NCBI GenBank assembly: GCA_029582165.1
Contig: CM055871.1
Location: 54,280,112 to 54,344,111, forward strand
DNA from: Portulaca oleracea
Taxonomy: Eukaryota > Streptophyta > Magnoliopsida > Caryophyllales > Portulacaceae
Length of the DNA: 64,000 nt
Direction: 5' to 3'
This document shows positions 35,601-46,931 of this stretch, in pieces. The first letter of the stretch is position 1. Each line of letters opens with the position of its first letter. The translations under genes were made by a program, and so were the position numbers. The notes below the pieces were generated by a model that saw nothing but the letters and a program-made list of their open reading frames with translations, had not been told where the DNA came from and did no database searches.

Positions 35601-38600
35601 TTTAGAATAGTGAAACATAGGGTTGCCTAAGCCTTCTGGTGCAATATGAGGCCATCTACTATGTGGGACCTGTGACCTTTCATCTTTGCAAAGGTTCTTT
35701 TTTCTCCATGCTTACTAATAGTCAGAAACTGTATGCAGTAATGACTTTATGCACAATAGTGAAGATACTTACATGGGAAATTCATGAATAAATTGAAGGA
35801 CACTTAAAGTGGTTTTGAAGTTTAAATTGTGAAATCTAGGGTTTGTGGAACTTTTAGTACCATGCTAGGTCGGTCTTGCATGTATGAGACGGTACTCTGC
35901 TGGATTATGACATCTTTCAGGCCTCTGATGAGCATGTTGTGAAAGTCTTCATGGTATCTGTCATGGTCATAATTCTGTGATCTTTGCTGCATTTTGTTTT
36001 TGCCTGATTCCATCTACTGATCTAATTCTTTTCTAGGGGTTTCCCATCTGAACTTTCTTATATCTACTGTCTGTAGTCTATACTCAGTTCGTTTGTCAGG
36101 TATTTACTCCCTCTTTGATATTTTCAGGTGCGACATCAATTCAAGAACATTTTCCTTCAGATGGGGTAGGAGGTTATTCTTTCTTTTTGTTTGATATGAT
36201 TGAACTTTTACCTCAGTGGATTATGTTCTATTTATTTTACCTTTTTTTTGGATTGTGGCGACCATTGGTATTGCTCTTGTTGCAGCTTCGAGGAAATGCC
36301 TACAAACAATTTCGTTGAAAGCAGGTACTTGCTTTGTCTTACATCTTCATATATAAATTTCGTACTGAGTTAAAACCGGTAAACTCAACATTGTGAGTGC
36401 TACACTATATTTTGGCTGCCCTTAAATTGTTATGTAACCGATGATATTGGATCTATGCCTTTTTCCCACCTGAAAATAGTTTCAGTTTAACCAATTGCAA
36501 CTACATCTCTTTTTTTCCCCCTTTACTTTTTCCAGTAATCTATCAAGTTTGGGTCTCATGTTGCATGGTTGAATCTATGGATACATGCCTCGAGGGGGGA
36601 TTTATTATGTTACTGATTGATTAGTTGCATGCTGTATTTAACTTCAATGCCCGTATTTATATTATGTGCACAGCACAAGAAAGCAACGCCTTAATTTTTC
36701 TTCCTGTTGCACCTTTTAGCTTCTGGAATTTTGACGCGTTGTTCCAGCCACAACAACACCCGGCTCGTGATTCGCATGACACGTTCTTCCTGCAAGGTTT
36801 GTTATATTTAGAAATGATTTCAACATTAAGTCATGCATGGGTTGTTCAGTGTAACTTTCTTGCACTTATGTTTTGTTTAGAACTTGGTGGTAACCTCAAG
36901 TCAGTAGTGTTTCATCAGAGACATTGTCTCTGTTTAGGTTAAACAGAGAGGTATGTATCCTTTGTAGATCCTGCCTCGTGCTATTCACACTGGATGGCAT
37001 TGGTCTGCTTCTTGTTCTAGAAAATTACTATTCTGGGGCTTCAATAGGCAGAGGCAGATCTTTTAAGCAATAAGTTGAGTGAAATTGTTCTGGCCCGCTC
37101 GCAAAGTGAGTCAGTATTCAAATTTACAAATGGTGCTTTTGGTGTATGGCATTGGGCAGTTTATATTCTCGATTAAAGTGTCTGGACGGAAGCTTGGGTT
37201 CTGTTCACTGCTAAGGAAGACCTGTTTATGATCACTTTTATGGTTGATTATCTCTAGTCATCAATTTATCAAACTTTTGAATATCTTCTCCTTGCTTATC
37301 AATGCTATATCTTATTTCATTTGCAGCTCCGTCCACTACGAATTCGCTGCCCGAGGATTATGTTGAGCGCGTAAAGCGTGTTCATGAGTCTGGTGGTTAT
37401 GGGTCCAGAGGGTATTACTTTCATTTTTCTTTATTTACATTGAATACTTTTGGCTCTGAAGCTTCTTTTTCTTTCTTTCTCAACTGGCGATGCATGTTGG
37501 TACGCTATTCTATTATCTGCACTATTGTATTCATACTGTATGTAATTACAGTTATGGATATGACTGGAAAAGAGATGAAGCAAATAAAAATCTTTTGCGG
37601 ACCCATACAACTGCTGTTTCTTCTAGAATGTTGTATGCACTTGCACAGGTAACTATCTGATGCCATTACTTATCTGCTACAAATTTCCTTTGCTGCAGTC
37701 ACTTGCTAGATTCTAGACTTGCTTGGGATCATATCTAGCTTCTGGATCTTCCTTGTGATAGAATATGTTTGTGCCTTTGGTTTAGCGTTGTTTGCCTGCA
37801 GTTTTTCTTTCGGTTTCAAATTTCTGTTAATTTCGTGTACTAGTAGTCATCGAAACTTTGGTTTGCTACTTGTAGAAACCATTCGCTCCCAAGAAGTACT
37901 TCTCAATTGATCGTGTGTTCAGAAATGAAGCAGTTGATCGGACACATTTGGCAGAGTTTCACCAGATAGAAGGTATACAAGATTACTAACCATCTAAACC
38001 TTTATAGAAGTCAAAATATGAGACTAGCACTGTTGTATGTGATGATTTGACCTGGGTTTTCTCTCATCTCAGGTCTTGTATGTGACCGAGGACTCACCCT
38101 AGGAGATCTCATTGGGGTTCTACACGAATTCTTTTCACGTCTAGGTAATTATATGTTTGCTTGGATGTAATTGTTTGTGGAGCCGAAATCATCAAGCATT
38201 TTTCGGAGTAAAAAGAGAGTCCTAAAACTAGATGTTGATAACTTGAACTCAGTATTATGATGATTGTTTTATGGTCATCTTCTCGTGTTGTTTGTAGGCA
38301 TGTCCAAACTTCGCTTCAAGCCTGCATACAATCCCTACACTGAGCCTAGTATGGAAATATTCAGGTAAGCAATTCTCCCAAATGTTTGGCGGGTCCCTAT
38401 CAAAATCGACTTCATAATTTCATACGAAAACCTGACCCGAGATTATGGTGACAATTCACATGAGTATTACGTTGATGTTTCTCATATTTCATTACACAAG
38501 TTACCACGAGGGCTTTGGAAAGTGGGTGGAAATTGGAAACTCCGGCATGTTTAGACCTGAGATGTTGCTCCCGATGGGGCTTCCAGAAGACGTTCGGGTG

Positions 38601-38929
38601 ATTGCATGGGGTCTATCCCTCGAACGGTGAGAAACAAACCACCTATTTTCGGTCATAATTGTCTAATTTTATCAGCAGACTGTAATGTTGATCGAGGTAA
38701 GGATTTCATATCAAAGTCGTCTGATTTTTTGATACAGGCCGACGATGATATTGTATGGCATCGATAACATACGCGATCTGTTTGGACACAAGGTATGTAA
38801 TTTTGTGCAACTTGAGACATCTAAATTGCAGTAGCTTCTGTATTTTTTCTGATGTTCGATGTTTCTTTTGTGTGGTAGGTTGATCTGGGTCTTATCAAGA
38901 GGAACCCGATATGCCGGCTCGGGTTTTAA
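32609..38929 (+). CDS. Phenylalanine--tRNA ligase alpha subunit, cytosolic, 18 coding exons
   Basis: Coding exons: 32609-32755, 33272-33394, 33490-33582, 33911-33967, 34405-34460, 34652-34744, 35020-35110, 36128-36165, 36286-36324, 36720-36796, 37327-37411, 37552-37648, 37876-37972, 38073-38144, 38298-38364, 38501-38626, 38738-38792, 38879-38929. All junctions are GT-AG and in frame: 1464 nt, 487 aa, close to the usual ~485 aa. The N-terminal tRNA-binding part begins [17 protein letters not shown]. The class II catalytic core has motif 2 ([10 protein letters not shown]348 and E350), the [13 protein letters not shown] block (353-365), the substrate-site segment [11 protein letters not shown] (423-433) and motif 3 (GLSLERP, R453). 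The C-terminus RNPICRLGF is the typical plant/animal ending. The enzyme works as an alpha2-beta2 tetramer and charges tRNA-Phe. The ATG is the first in the frame, after a CT-rich leader. Confidence 0.96.
33634..33650 (+). repeat. Poly-C run in PheRS alpha intron 3
   Basis: Seventeen consecutive C residues just after exon 3. The length may be a sequencing or assembly estimate. Confidence 0.9.
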
Positions 38930-39429
38930 TAGGTTTCATCGCAACCTCGGAGATTATACCCTTCTTGTGACTTAATCAGATGGAAAAACTTGAAGATTTT
39001 GATTAATTTCATCACACTAATGTCTGCAATGGGCTACACTAGCAGTTAGAAAACATGTTTGATTCCCATTGACAAAGTGATGGAAGATTTATCATTCTTT
39101 GTGATTTTTCTAGGTTTTGTCTATTTATTTCCCCGCTTTTTGACTGGTTGTAGTTTTCTACACTTTTATTGTTTTAAATGAAAATTATGTAATACTACAT
39201 TGCATTTCTTGCTTCAATAGTTTATTCACTTTTTGTTTTTATTTCCCCCCTCATTATTTAAACAGACCCGTTTGAAAAAATGGGTAAAAATTAGTATAAT
39301 ATTGAAGAATTTTTCATGGGTCCGAACCTTACACGATTTCCAAGAAAAACATCATCTCTAAAAATACAATTCCTCAAAAAAGTATTTTGACTTATTCAAT
39401 TCAATTTATCCAAAGCTGATTTTAACCAA

Positions 39430-39602
39430 TGTCCTGTTCTTTGGATAGGTTATACTAACTTATCCAATCTAATCTAAATTTTACACAATTCTCCAAAAAA
39501 ACATCCTCTATAAAAACATAACTCCCCGAAAGAATATTATAACTTATTCAATCCAAGTCAATCCATTCAAACTTAATTTTAACCAATCTAAAGAACGGGG
39601 CT
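39430..39602. mobile_element. Small inverted-repeat element with TGTTCTTTGGAT ends
   Basis: The left end TCCTGTTCTTTGGATAGGTT is answered by the inverted right end AACCAATCTAAAGAACGGGG. Related internal text (TCTCCAAAAAAACATCCTCT) recurs at 39340-39400 and at 62950-63040. Non-coding, about 170 bp, class unresolved. Confidence 0.55.
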
Positions 39603-39833
39603 TAAAGATAATTGCTTGATGGAAAGCACAAAGGGTCATGAGTTCAGCCAACTTTCTACTTCTATTGTTTTCCCCACTTTTAAAATTATTTTGGCTTTCT
39701 TTCTTTCTATTTATTTCATTTCTTTTTTTCTTTTCCTTTTCTGCATTTGTTTTCTTTCATTTACTTAATTTTTCCCCTTCATCATTTCATTCTTTACTTT
39801 CATGTACTCCATTTTTCGATTTTTGCCCCTCCA

Positions 39834-40401
39834 TCACTTCATCGTATTATGCGTATGCCATTCATCCCCCAAGCTGCAATATAGGCTACTCTCACAAATA
39901 TCAAAACTCCTAGAAAACCATATTATATCCCCCATTAAAAACAGGATAAAAGCATCACCTTTCACTTTGATTCCCCTGCAGGGAGGGCGTTTGTTGGGGT
40001 CATCCAAGTCTCCATAGGCAATGAGGTCGCCTGTACAAGTAATTCCATAGAATTCCCCTCGAAAGAAACAAACGTCACAAATACCCAAACAGCTAAATGA
40101 TTCAGACTCATGTTTGTTCCATCTATCTTGTCCAGGTCTCCAGAAGAGCAGCTTGTGTTGTACCCCCAATGATGACAGCCAACGTCAGCATAGGTAACTG
40201 GCTGTTGCTTTTGTTGGTGTACTTATGTGAGGCTTCTTTGACTGCCAATCGCCAATTACCACAAACCTCGGAAAAGGCTTCGTAATCATCGTACAGTTCC
40301 CATGTGCTCTGCAATCTTTGCAGCAATCTCTCTAGGGATGTCCGCCCAATCATTGCCCATGCTACGCCCACTTCTTGTAGCTTTGAGTATTCAATTTCCA
40401 T
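39834..40401 (-). pseudogene. F-box/DUF295 (KIB-type propeller) pseudogene
   Basis: The upstream part (40401-40123) reads as an N-terminal F-box-like helix pair: WAMIGRTSLERLLQRLQS then YEAFSEVCGNWRLAV. It runs straight into a short LPMLTLAVIIGG segment. The homology then shifts by one frame to the piece from 40169 downwards (HKLLFWRPGQDRWNK, ICDVCFFRGEFYGITCTGDL). The latter is the propeller strand pattern of DUF295 proteins. Roughly 100-150 residues expected between the F-box and this block are missing and the C-terminus degenerates after SLYCSLGDE. So there is an internal deletion, a frameshift and a truncation. Intact relatives are SCF ubiquitin-ligase substrate adaptors, a large and fast-evolving plant family. 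Confidence 0.6.
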
Positions 40402-40825
40402 CTAATTTCCCACTAAACTCCAATTATAAATTATTTTAATTATTTGTAGCTTTGAGTATTCAATTTTCATCTAAATTTTTAAGAAAATCATACCACTAAA
40501 AAAATTGAAAAGTATCTTCATACTTCCTTTAATTTAACATATAATAAAAATCCCACCAAAATAAAATTTTTAAATTATCAAACTCCCTCCAACCTAAATT
40601 TCTTAAACTTTTAAACAACACTCACCGATAATAATTTCATTTCTCTCTCTACCAAAATAAGAATGAGTGTAGCCTCCACTGATGCTACTTGTGAGATGAA
40701 GATGATGATCGAGATGGTGATCGATCGTCTTGATGTGAATCCAGTAAACAAGAGCCTGTGAGAAACAGAGAGAGTACGCAAGATGACCTTATTGGTGTGG
40801 AGAGTTAAGTAATCTGAATGCCACA

Positions 40826-41093
40826 TGGCTTTTAATTTTTGTCAGTTTTGCTACGGAACTTTCAAATTTATTAAATATGCCACTTAATTTTTGAAATTTG
40901 TCACCTATGCCATTTAACTTATAGAATTTGTGAGAAATGCCACAAAACTTAAATTTGACTTTCTGGTCCATGTGGCATTTCTAACAAATTTCAGAAATTA
41001 AAGTGACATGTTTAACAAATTTCATAAGTTAAGTAACATATTCAACAAATTTAAAGGCTCAGTGGCAAAACTGACAAAAATCAAGAGTTATAA
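40826..41093. mobile_element. Palindromic (foldback) MITE
   Basis: The left half (CTTTTAATTTTTGTCAGTTT then TGCTACGGAACTTTCAAATTTA) is mirrored by the right half (TAAATTTGTTGAA..., AGTGGCAAAACTGACAAAAA, TCAAGAG). The whole ~270 bp could fold into one imperfect hairpin. Phrases such as ATGCCACTTAATTTTTG and TAAAGTGACATG repeat inverted. Non-coding. The target duplication was not resolved. Confidence 0.65.
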
Positions 41094-41108
41094 CCATCAG
41101 ATCATTTA

Positions 41109-41636
41109 CTCCCTCCGTTTCATATTAATTGACACTTGGTTGATTGTCACAATTTTCAATGTCACTTTTTGATTGTCAATTTTTATATAATAACTTACTC
41201 TCTCCTTCCCATATTATCTGTCACTTTAACTAACTTTTTTCTTTTGCCCATAATATCTATCACTTTATAATTCCAATAGCACATTAATTACAAATTTATC
41301 AAATTAACCTTATGAATTACATCTTTTTCTTCCATTTTTATTTTCTATCCACCTTTTTCCTTTTTTTATTCCCCATTTTATTGAACATTTTTCACATTTC
41401 CAATGAGCTAAATTAATGTAAAAGGGTGGGTTTTTTTTGTTTTTGAAATTATGTCTATTGTAACAAATAATATGGGAAGGAGGGAGTATATTTTTAGAAT
41501 AATATTTTTCACCACGAATTTAATGATATTAATTTTATATAACAAATCATTGTATATATTGAAAAATTTATGGTCGAAATTTTTAATTTTAATTGTACAA
41601 TTTCAAAAAACGACAATCAACATGGGATAGGGGGAG
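41109..41636. mobile_element. Outer Stowaway-like MITE, interrupted
   Basis: The left end CTCCCTCCGTTTCATATTAA pairs with the right end CAATCAACATGGGATAGGGGGAG, with TA on both sides. A second MITE (41198-41486) is inserted inside it. The right-hand part is similar to the MITE at 62183-62345 (TTATATAACAAATCATTGTA, AAAATTTATGGTC). Confidence 0.75.
41198..41486. mobile_element. Inner Stowaway-like MITE nested in the previous one
   Basis: The ends CTCTCTCCTTCCCATATTAT and AATAATATGGGAAGGAGGGAG are perfect or near-perfect inverted repeats flanked by TA. It therefore inserted after the outer element. Confidence 0.8.
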
Positions 41637-41666
41637 TAACTCCCTTGTTGGAATACTAGTATACTA

Positions 41667-41922
41667 CCTTTGTTTCGTTATATTTGTCCATTTACCTAAT
41701 TTGAGAATATCAATGCATATTGAAAATTGAGGTAAAAACTTTGTAATTTATCCAAACTACCCCTACTTTAATTGAACATAATAATTGTTGGAACTGTAAA
41801 AAGTGATAAGTGAATTTATTAACGAGGGTTAAAAAAAGAAATACAGTTATTGAAATTATAAATAAGACAAATATTTTTGAACAAAAAACTTAGGTAAAAG
41901 GACAAATAATTTGGGACGGAGG
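41667..41922. mobile_element. Third Stowaway-like MITE
   Basis: The left end CCTTTGTTTCGTTATATTTG then TCCATTTACCTAATTT is mirrored by AAACTTAGGTAAAAGGACAA then ATAATTTGGGACGG at the right end, with TA flanks. About 256 bp, lying 30 bp after the nested pair. Confidence 0.7.
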
Positions 41923-41989
41923 TAATACTATCTTACAGACTTGCACGTTTGCATTACCAATTTGAAGGTTTCCCGCCTTTGCCCGAATG

Positions 41990-42460
41990 CCCTTTGAAAT
42001 TCCTTTTTTCGCGACTCCATCTTTGGTCTTTCTTTTCGATCACCCTCACCACTCACCAGTAAAGAAAGCCCTAAAAGCGAAATTCACGAGTTCGAGTTTT
42101 CCGATGGAGTCGACCTGCGTATGTTTTCCGACGCCGGAGATAATTTCCGGTGGCGAGTAGTTCCTTCCTCTCTACCTTGTTTTGAGGATATCTTGCTTGA
42201 AGATCTCTCTCTGAAATTTTCTTTGATTTGTTGTTCTAAGTTCTAATATTGTGCGTTTGCAGAATGCTCTCTGGCTATGACGGATTTTGATTCCGGCGAA
42301 TCAAATGTTGGTTGGAGGCGGCAACGTCGAATTCCATTGAGGAGTTCGGGCGAATCAAATTCTGGTCTTTAGATGATTTTGGAGCAAATATTCACAGGTA
42401 TTTCCTGTTGATTTGAAATTAATGCTGTTTTACTATTGTCAACGTAGTCAGAACGTGTTA
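41990..42460 (+). other. Possible 5' exon/leader remnant upstream of the SmD1 pseudogene
   Basis: GC-richer sequence reads like a plant 5' leader. It has an ATG at 42103 with a frame of about 18 codons, a GT donor within the last codon near 42156 and a TTTGCAG acceptor near 42262. The spliced frame closes after a few more codons and resembles no protein I know. It may be a leader exon of a decayed gene, perhaps of the SmD1 copy 3.5 kb downstream. I cannot support a protein. Confidence 0.3.
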
Positions 42461-43369
42461 CGGGCCTTTGCACATTACATACACAGTCGGAAACAGGTCT
42501 TGAGAATTGTTAGGTGAAAAATGAAAAGAAGAAGAATTATCATGAGAATTAGTAGAAATGTCAGAAGAAGAGGGAGTAATATGAGGAGGTGTGAAATGAG
42601 AAATATCAGGGATGACAATAGGTTCTGACATATGACTATCATCAGAAATGCTTGGTAGAGGTATGCAAGTAGGAAGCACAAGATTAGAGAACCCAGAAGA
42701 TCCAATAGTATCACTGGCATTCTTGTGGAAAGGAAAAACATTTTCTGAAAATATGACATCTCTACTGTGAAAAACAATAGTTTTTTCTAAATCAAACAAT
42801 TTGCACCCTTTAAAACCAAAGGTGTATCCAAGTAAAATGCATCTTCTAGCTCGAGGTTCCAATTTATCATGAATGACCATATTTTTAGCAAAACACAAGC
42901 AACCAATTATTCTTAGATCTTTGTAATTAGGAGACTTTCTATGTAACAATTCAAAAGGAGTTTTCCATTTCAAATTTTCCATAGGAAGTAAATTGATGAG
43001 ATGAGTGGCAACAAGAACACATTCTCCCCAAAAATACTTAGGCAAATTTGCATGAAAACAAATGGCTCTTGCTGTTTCTAATAGATGCCTATGTTTTCTT
43101 TCAACAATCCCATTCTATTGGGGTGTGTAAACATTGGATCTCTGCTGTAAAATTCCTTTAGCAGAGAAAAACTCTTGACAAGTTTCATTAATAAATTCAG
43201 TCTTATTGTCACTTCTAGTAATTTGAATTTTGGTATTAAATTGAGTGATAACCATGTTATAGAACTTAATTATGGCATACTTGGTCTGAGATTTATTTTG
43301 CAGTAATTGAGTCCAAATATTTCTAGAAAAATCATCAACAATAGTTAGAAAATAATGAGCACCAGTGAC
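42459..43369 (-). pseudogene. Ty1/copia integrase fragment
   Basis: The minus-strand frame reads as the copia integrase core. It contains VDDFSRNIW (first Asp), ITRSDNKTEF (second Asp) and NGIVERKHRHLLETARA (Glu). It continues through LPKYFWGECV, TPFELLHRKSPNY, IIGCLCFAKN and RCILLGYTFGFKGCKLFDLE, the usual integrase-to-reverse-transcriptase linker. One in-frame TAG replaces a Gln just before NGIVERK (near 43116). The gag, protease, reverse transcriptase and LTRs are absent. The edges drop directly into unrelated sequence. It is a dead fragment, probably captured with or inserted near the SmD1 copy. Confidence 0.88.
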
Positions 43370-45674
43370 GAATTATTTGCTTGCTGGTTGTTTTTTCTTT
43401 ATCTTATCTTGCCTGAAATGCTACTGCAGACAAGAGAAAAGCAGCTGTGTCTTGACCTAAGTTCTCACACCCTTTACCAAGATGCGCCTTAATTTAATAT
43501 TTCTAGTGGATTATGAATAGTTTTTCTTTGTATTTGTTTCATAGCATCCCATTGATTTCTGCCTTCACCATCTTCCCATATGTATTTCTGCCTCAAAATT
43601 TATGTTTTCTTTTATGATTTTAAATATCTTTCAAGTACTTTAATTCATACATCACTTGGCCTTGAAATTTGTTGGACTTGTACATTAACCCTTTTTTCTT
43701 TTAGGTTCTGGGATTTTGTGCTTAAGGCTCTATCCCATTATTTGCAGGGGAAAAATAGTGTTGGTTCTTGCCTTTCTATTTGGGTTTTCTTCTATTCCTA
43801 AGGCGTTGAAGACAATATAGTTGTTGTTCACTTTGTAACCAGATCTCATATTCTCATCACAATTGTTCAGGCTGTCCTTCATTTTAGTGTCTTATAATTG
43901 TTAGCCTCCAAGTACATCATGTCTCAAGGCCCAATGGACATATATGTAATGTATTTGGTGATGTTTCTAGAGACACAATTGTTCTTTGGAAATATTGAGC
44001 TGTTTACTGCATATTCAAGAGCTGTTTTTCCTTGGATAGGACTGAAATGGTCTAGCATTTCATTATTGTGTATGCTGATTGAGGAGTTTTTTGCTGTCTC
44101 TGCAATTTGTGTCCAGGAGTGATGTCCTTTTCATTTAGGCCAAAATCTTACAAAAGTTTGAAGCAGATGCTGATCAAACTTTATGAGAAGTTTATAGTTT
44201 GAGCATGATATTGATTATTGTGGAAGAATTCTTAAATCTGATAAGAAGCTCTGCAAATTCTATTCATTGTTTATGTCTTTTCTGCATACATGAACTTTGT
44301 GTATACATCTGAATGATGTAAAATAGTGGTAAATTCTGTATAGTAATTCTGAGTCTATTGGAGTTTCCTAGTGGAAGTTGTAACCATGTGCCTTGGTCTA
44401 TTGGCTATTGCTTTATTTGGTATTGTTTTTCCCGAAAATTTGGTGTTGTGATAATTTGAAGAACTTCTTTGTTTAGTACAGCTTGAGTATATTCTTATGA
44501 GTATGATTTTCAGTTTTACAATAAGAGAAGATAATTACTGGTTGTGTTTTGTGTGTCCTGTGATAACGGGGTGGGTTGCAAAAATAGAGTCCCATAAAGA
44601 AACTATGTACAACTTCCATATGACTTTTCTGCCAATAGAAGAGCAAAAGTCCCTGCTATCAGAGACTGGTTTGCTTATTCTTTTGGTTTTTTTTTTGGTT
44701 AATTTTTTCTATAAAGTCTCATCGGCTTTCTTTTTGGTTTCAAAATGACAATTGGATTCATCTGTGGAAGCTTTTGTTTGGGTTTACTCCCCAAGAAAAC
44801 CCCTAACTCCCCGAAAAGCCTTGGGAATACAGCCATAGGCGTTATAATGAGATATTATGTGAAAGGTCTATCTTGCTCATTCTTTCATTAGCCTTGGCCT
44901 TAATTATGAGCTTGTCTTCACTGTGGAGTTGATGAATAGTGAAGTGAAGTTGATTACTAGTTTACCAGGCCTGAAACCTGTCAACAAAAATCTTGGGGAA
45001 AAGTCAAAAAGTTTGGTCACTTGCTTTAATTGCTTGGCTTCTTGCTTGCTAATGTGCTCTAGTATATATTCTTTGAGTAAACTGATAATGAGAATGATTA
45101 GAATATGCTGGAAGTTAGTAAAACGAATGATCAACCAAATGATGCTAAATACTGAATCTGGAGCCTGATGTGGATCTTCTTTGTTCTTTCTTTGATTGAT
45201 GGTGCGTATCGCCGTATCCTTGCCTTCTCAGAGCCTGCCTTCATCTAATTTCTGTAGCTTTTGAGTGCTTAGAAGTTAGAAGTCTTTGAAGTTGGCGGGG
45301 TCTTTAACTTCTCAAAATATTCGTGTTATTTGTTTTCATTTGCTAGTTGCTTAAGAAAAGTTAGACAACGCATTACTAGTGTGATATTGCTTTCAACCTC
45401 GTATCTCTGAAAGATGCCCGCATTCAGCTTTATTGCTTGACCATGCCTGGTATCTTCCTTCTGAACTCTATGGACTGGGTCCCTGACTCAGAGAACCGTA
45501 TAATATGCTTAGAGTTAACGTTTATGTGTAAATGAGTGACATTTTTGGTGGAATGGTAAAGAGAAGGTATGAAATATCGCACTTGCTGCTTCTCTGTGTA
45601 CGGTTTCCAGGTTACGTCATAGGTCTTTTTTGTCCGAGTTTTTGCTTATGTATCGTCTTACTGGTGACAAACAG
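43370..45674. other. Non-coding stretch before the SmD1 pseudogene
   Basis: No gene is supported. T-rich text resembling plant introns dominates and may be residual intron of the SmD1 copy. I searched by eye for the SmD1 first exon (MKLVRFLMKL) on the plus strand and did not find it. Confidence 0.45.
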
Positions 45675-46070
45675 GTGTTGGCATTAGCATGAACACGCAT
45701 TTGAAGACCGTAAAACTCACACCAAAGTGTAAAAATCCAGTAACTATGGATAATTTGAGTGTACGTGGGAACAATATTTGATACTACATTCTTCCAGACA
45801 GCCTGAATCTTGAAGCTCTGCTGGTTGAAGAAACACCAAGAGTCAAGCCAAAGAAGGCAGCAGCAGGTATTATCAATTTCCATCTATTAACTAACCTAAC
45901 CATCTGTGAGTACTTCAGTAACTCTGTTCCAAATCAACTGAAATTTCCCTTTTTACCCTCCAGGGAGACCAGTTGCACGACGGGGAAGGGGCCGGGGACG
46001 TGGCCGTGGCCGTGGCCGTGGAAGAGGTCGATTAACATGGGCGAAGGGCCATTGGGGCAAGATGTTTTAA
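45675..46070 (+). pseudogene. Small nuclear ribonucleoprotein SmD1 pseudogene (unprocessed, 5'-truncated)
   Basis: Two exon remnants, 45675-45866 and 45964-46070, are separated by a normal GT-AG intron. They read [30 protein letters not shown], a stop, YYILPDSLNLEALLVEETPR, VKPKKAAAG and a C-terminal Arg-Gly tail. This is the second half of the Sm fold plus the RG tail of SmD1, a core spliceosomal protein whose tail arginines are methylated. The TGA at 45779-45781 stands where the family has Arg, consistent with CGA to TGA at a CpG. The first exon (Sm1 motif start) was not found. The tail runs past its usual end into LTWAKGHWGKMF. The retained intron argues for a segmental copy, not a retrocopy. 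Confidence 0.8.
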
Positions 46071-46171
46071 CTGCAATTTCCCTAACCCATGTTCAAATCT
46101 AGGAGGCTAGGAAGCTATTATATATATTGGATTCTCTTGTATTTTTGCTTCTATAATTTATTGTTGTTTCA

Positions 46172-46215
46172 CATCATCATCATCATCATCATCATCATCA
46201 TTATTATTATTATTG
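46172..46215. repeat. (CAT)n/(TTA)n microsatellite
   Basis: About ten CAT units followed by TTATTATTATTATT, just 3' of the SmD1 pseudogene. Confidence 0.93.
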
Positions 46216-46931
46216 CAGCTTGGGGAATGAATGGCATACACATAAAATGTGAAAAGGTTAGGTGAAAATATAATAATGATAGTAATCTTGATGATAAATG
46301 ATCTCATTTGGGTATATAGCTGGAAATTTCAGTGAAATGAAATCTTTTATTCGTAGACGATGAGCTTCCTAGCCTCCTAGGGTTCTGTATTCCTAATAGC
46401 AATTCTATTCCTAATAAATAAACTTTTTACATTGCACTACATCTAATGATAAGTGCAGAAAGACTTGTTGAAATATGGAGAATTGGAGACCATGGTGGAA
46501 ACAAGCAAACTACGGGATAGATATTTGTCAACTTGTAAGTTACGTGAGTGCGTGTGCAATTCTCTTTAGTTCAACTAGTTCTCGTGTGTAAATCTTTGAT
46601 CCTTTTATGTGGTTGTCTTCTTGAGGTTTCATATATTGTTCTACTTTGCCTATTTTATGAACTTTCCAGCCCGTTAAGGCTTAAATAATTGAAAAAAAAG
46701 TCACGTGTGTGCATGTTCAAATTATGAATTTCAAATCAATGGAACATTTTCCTTGCTTTCATTCCGATCATAGATAGGACTAAAATAGACAGTTTGTACA
46801 ACGATGACATGAGTAGGAAATTAATTACCAACACTGCATAGTTGTTATCTCAAAGAACATTGTGGACTTGGTAATCATGAAATGAAATATACCAAAAAAA
46901 AAGAAAGAAAAAAACGATAATCGAGAAGTCT

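Noticed and set aside
34121..38630. Many plus-strand frames of 60-116 codons between PheRS exons
   Set aside because: They read exons into retained intron sequence. The spliced 18-exon model explains all the conserved parts.
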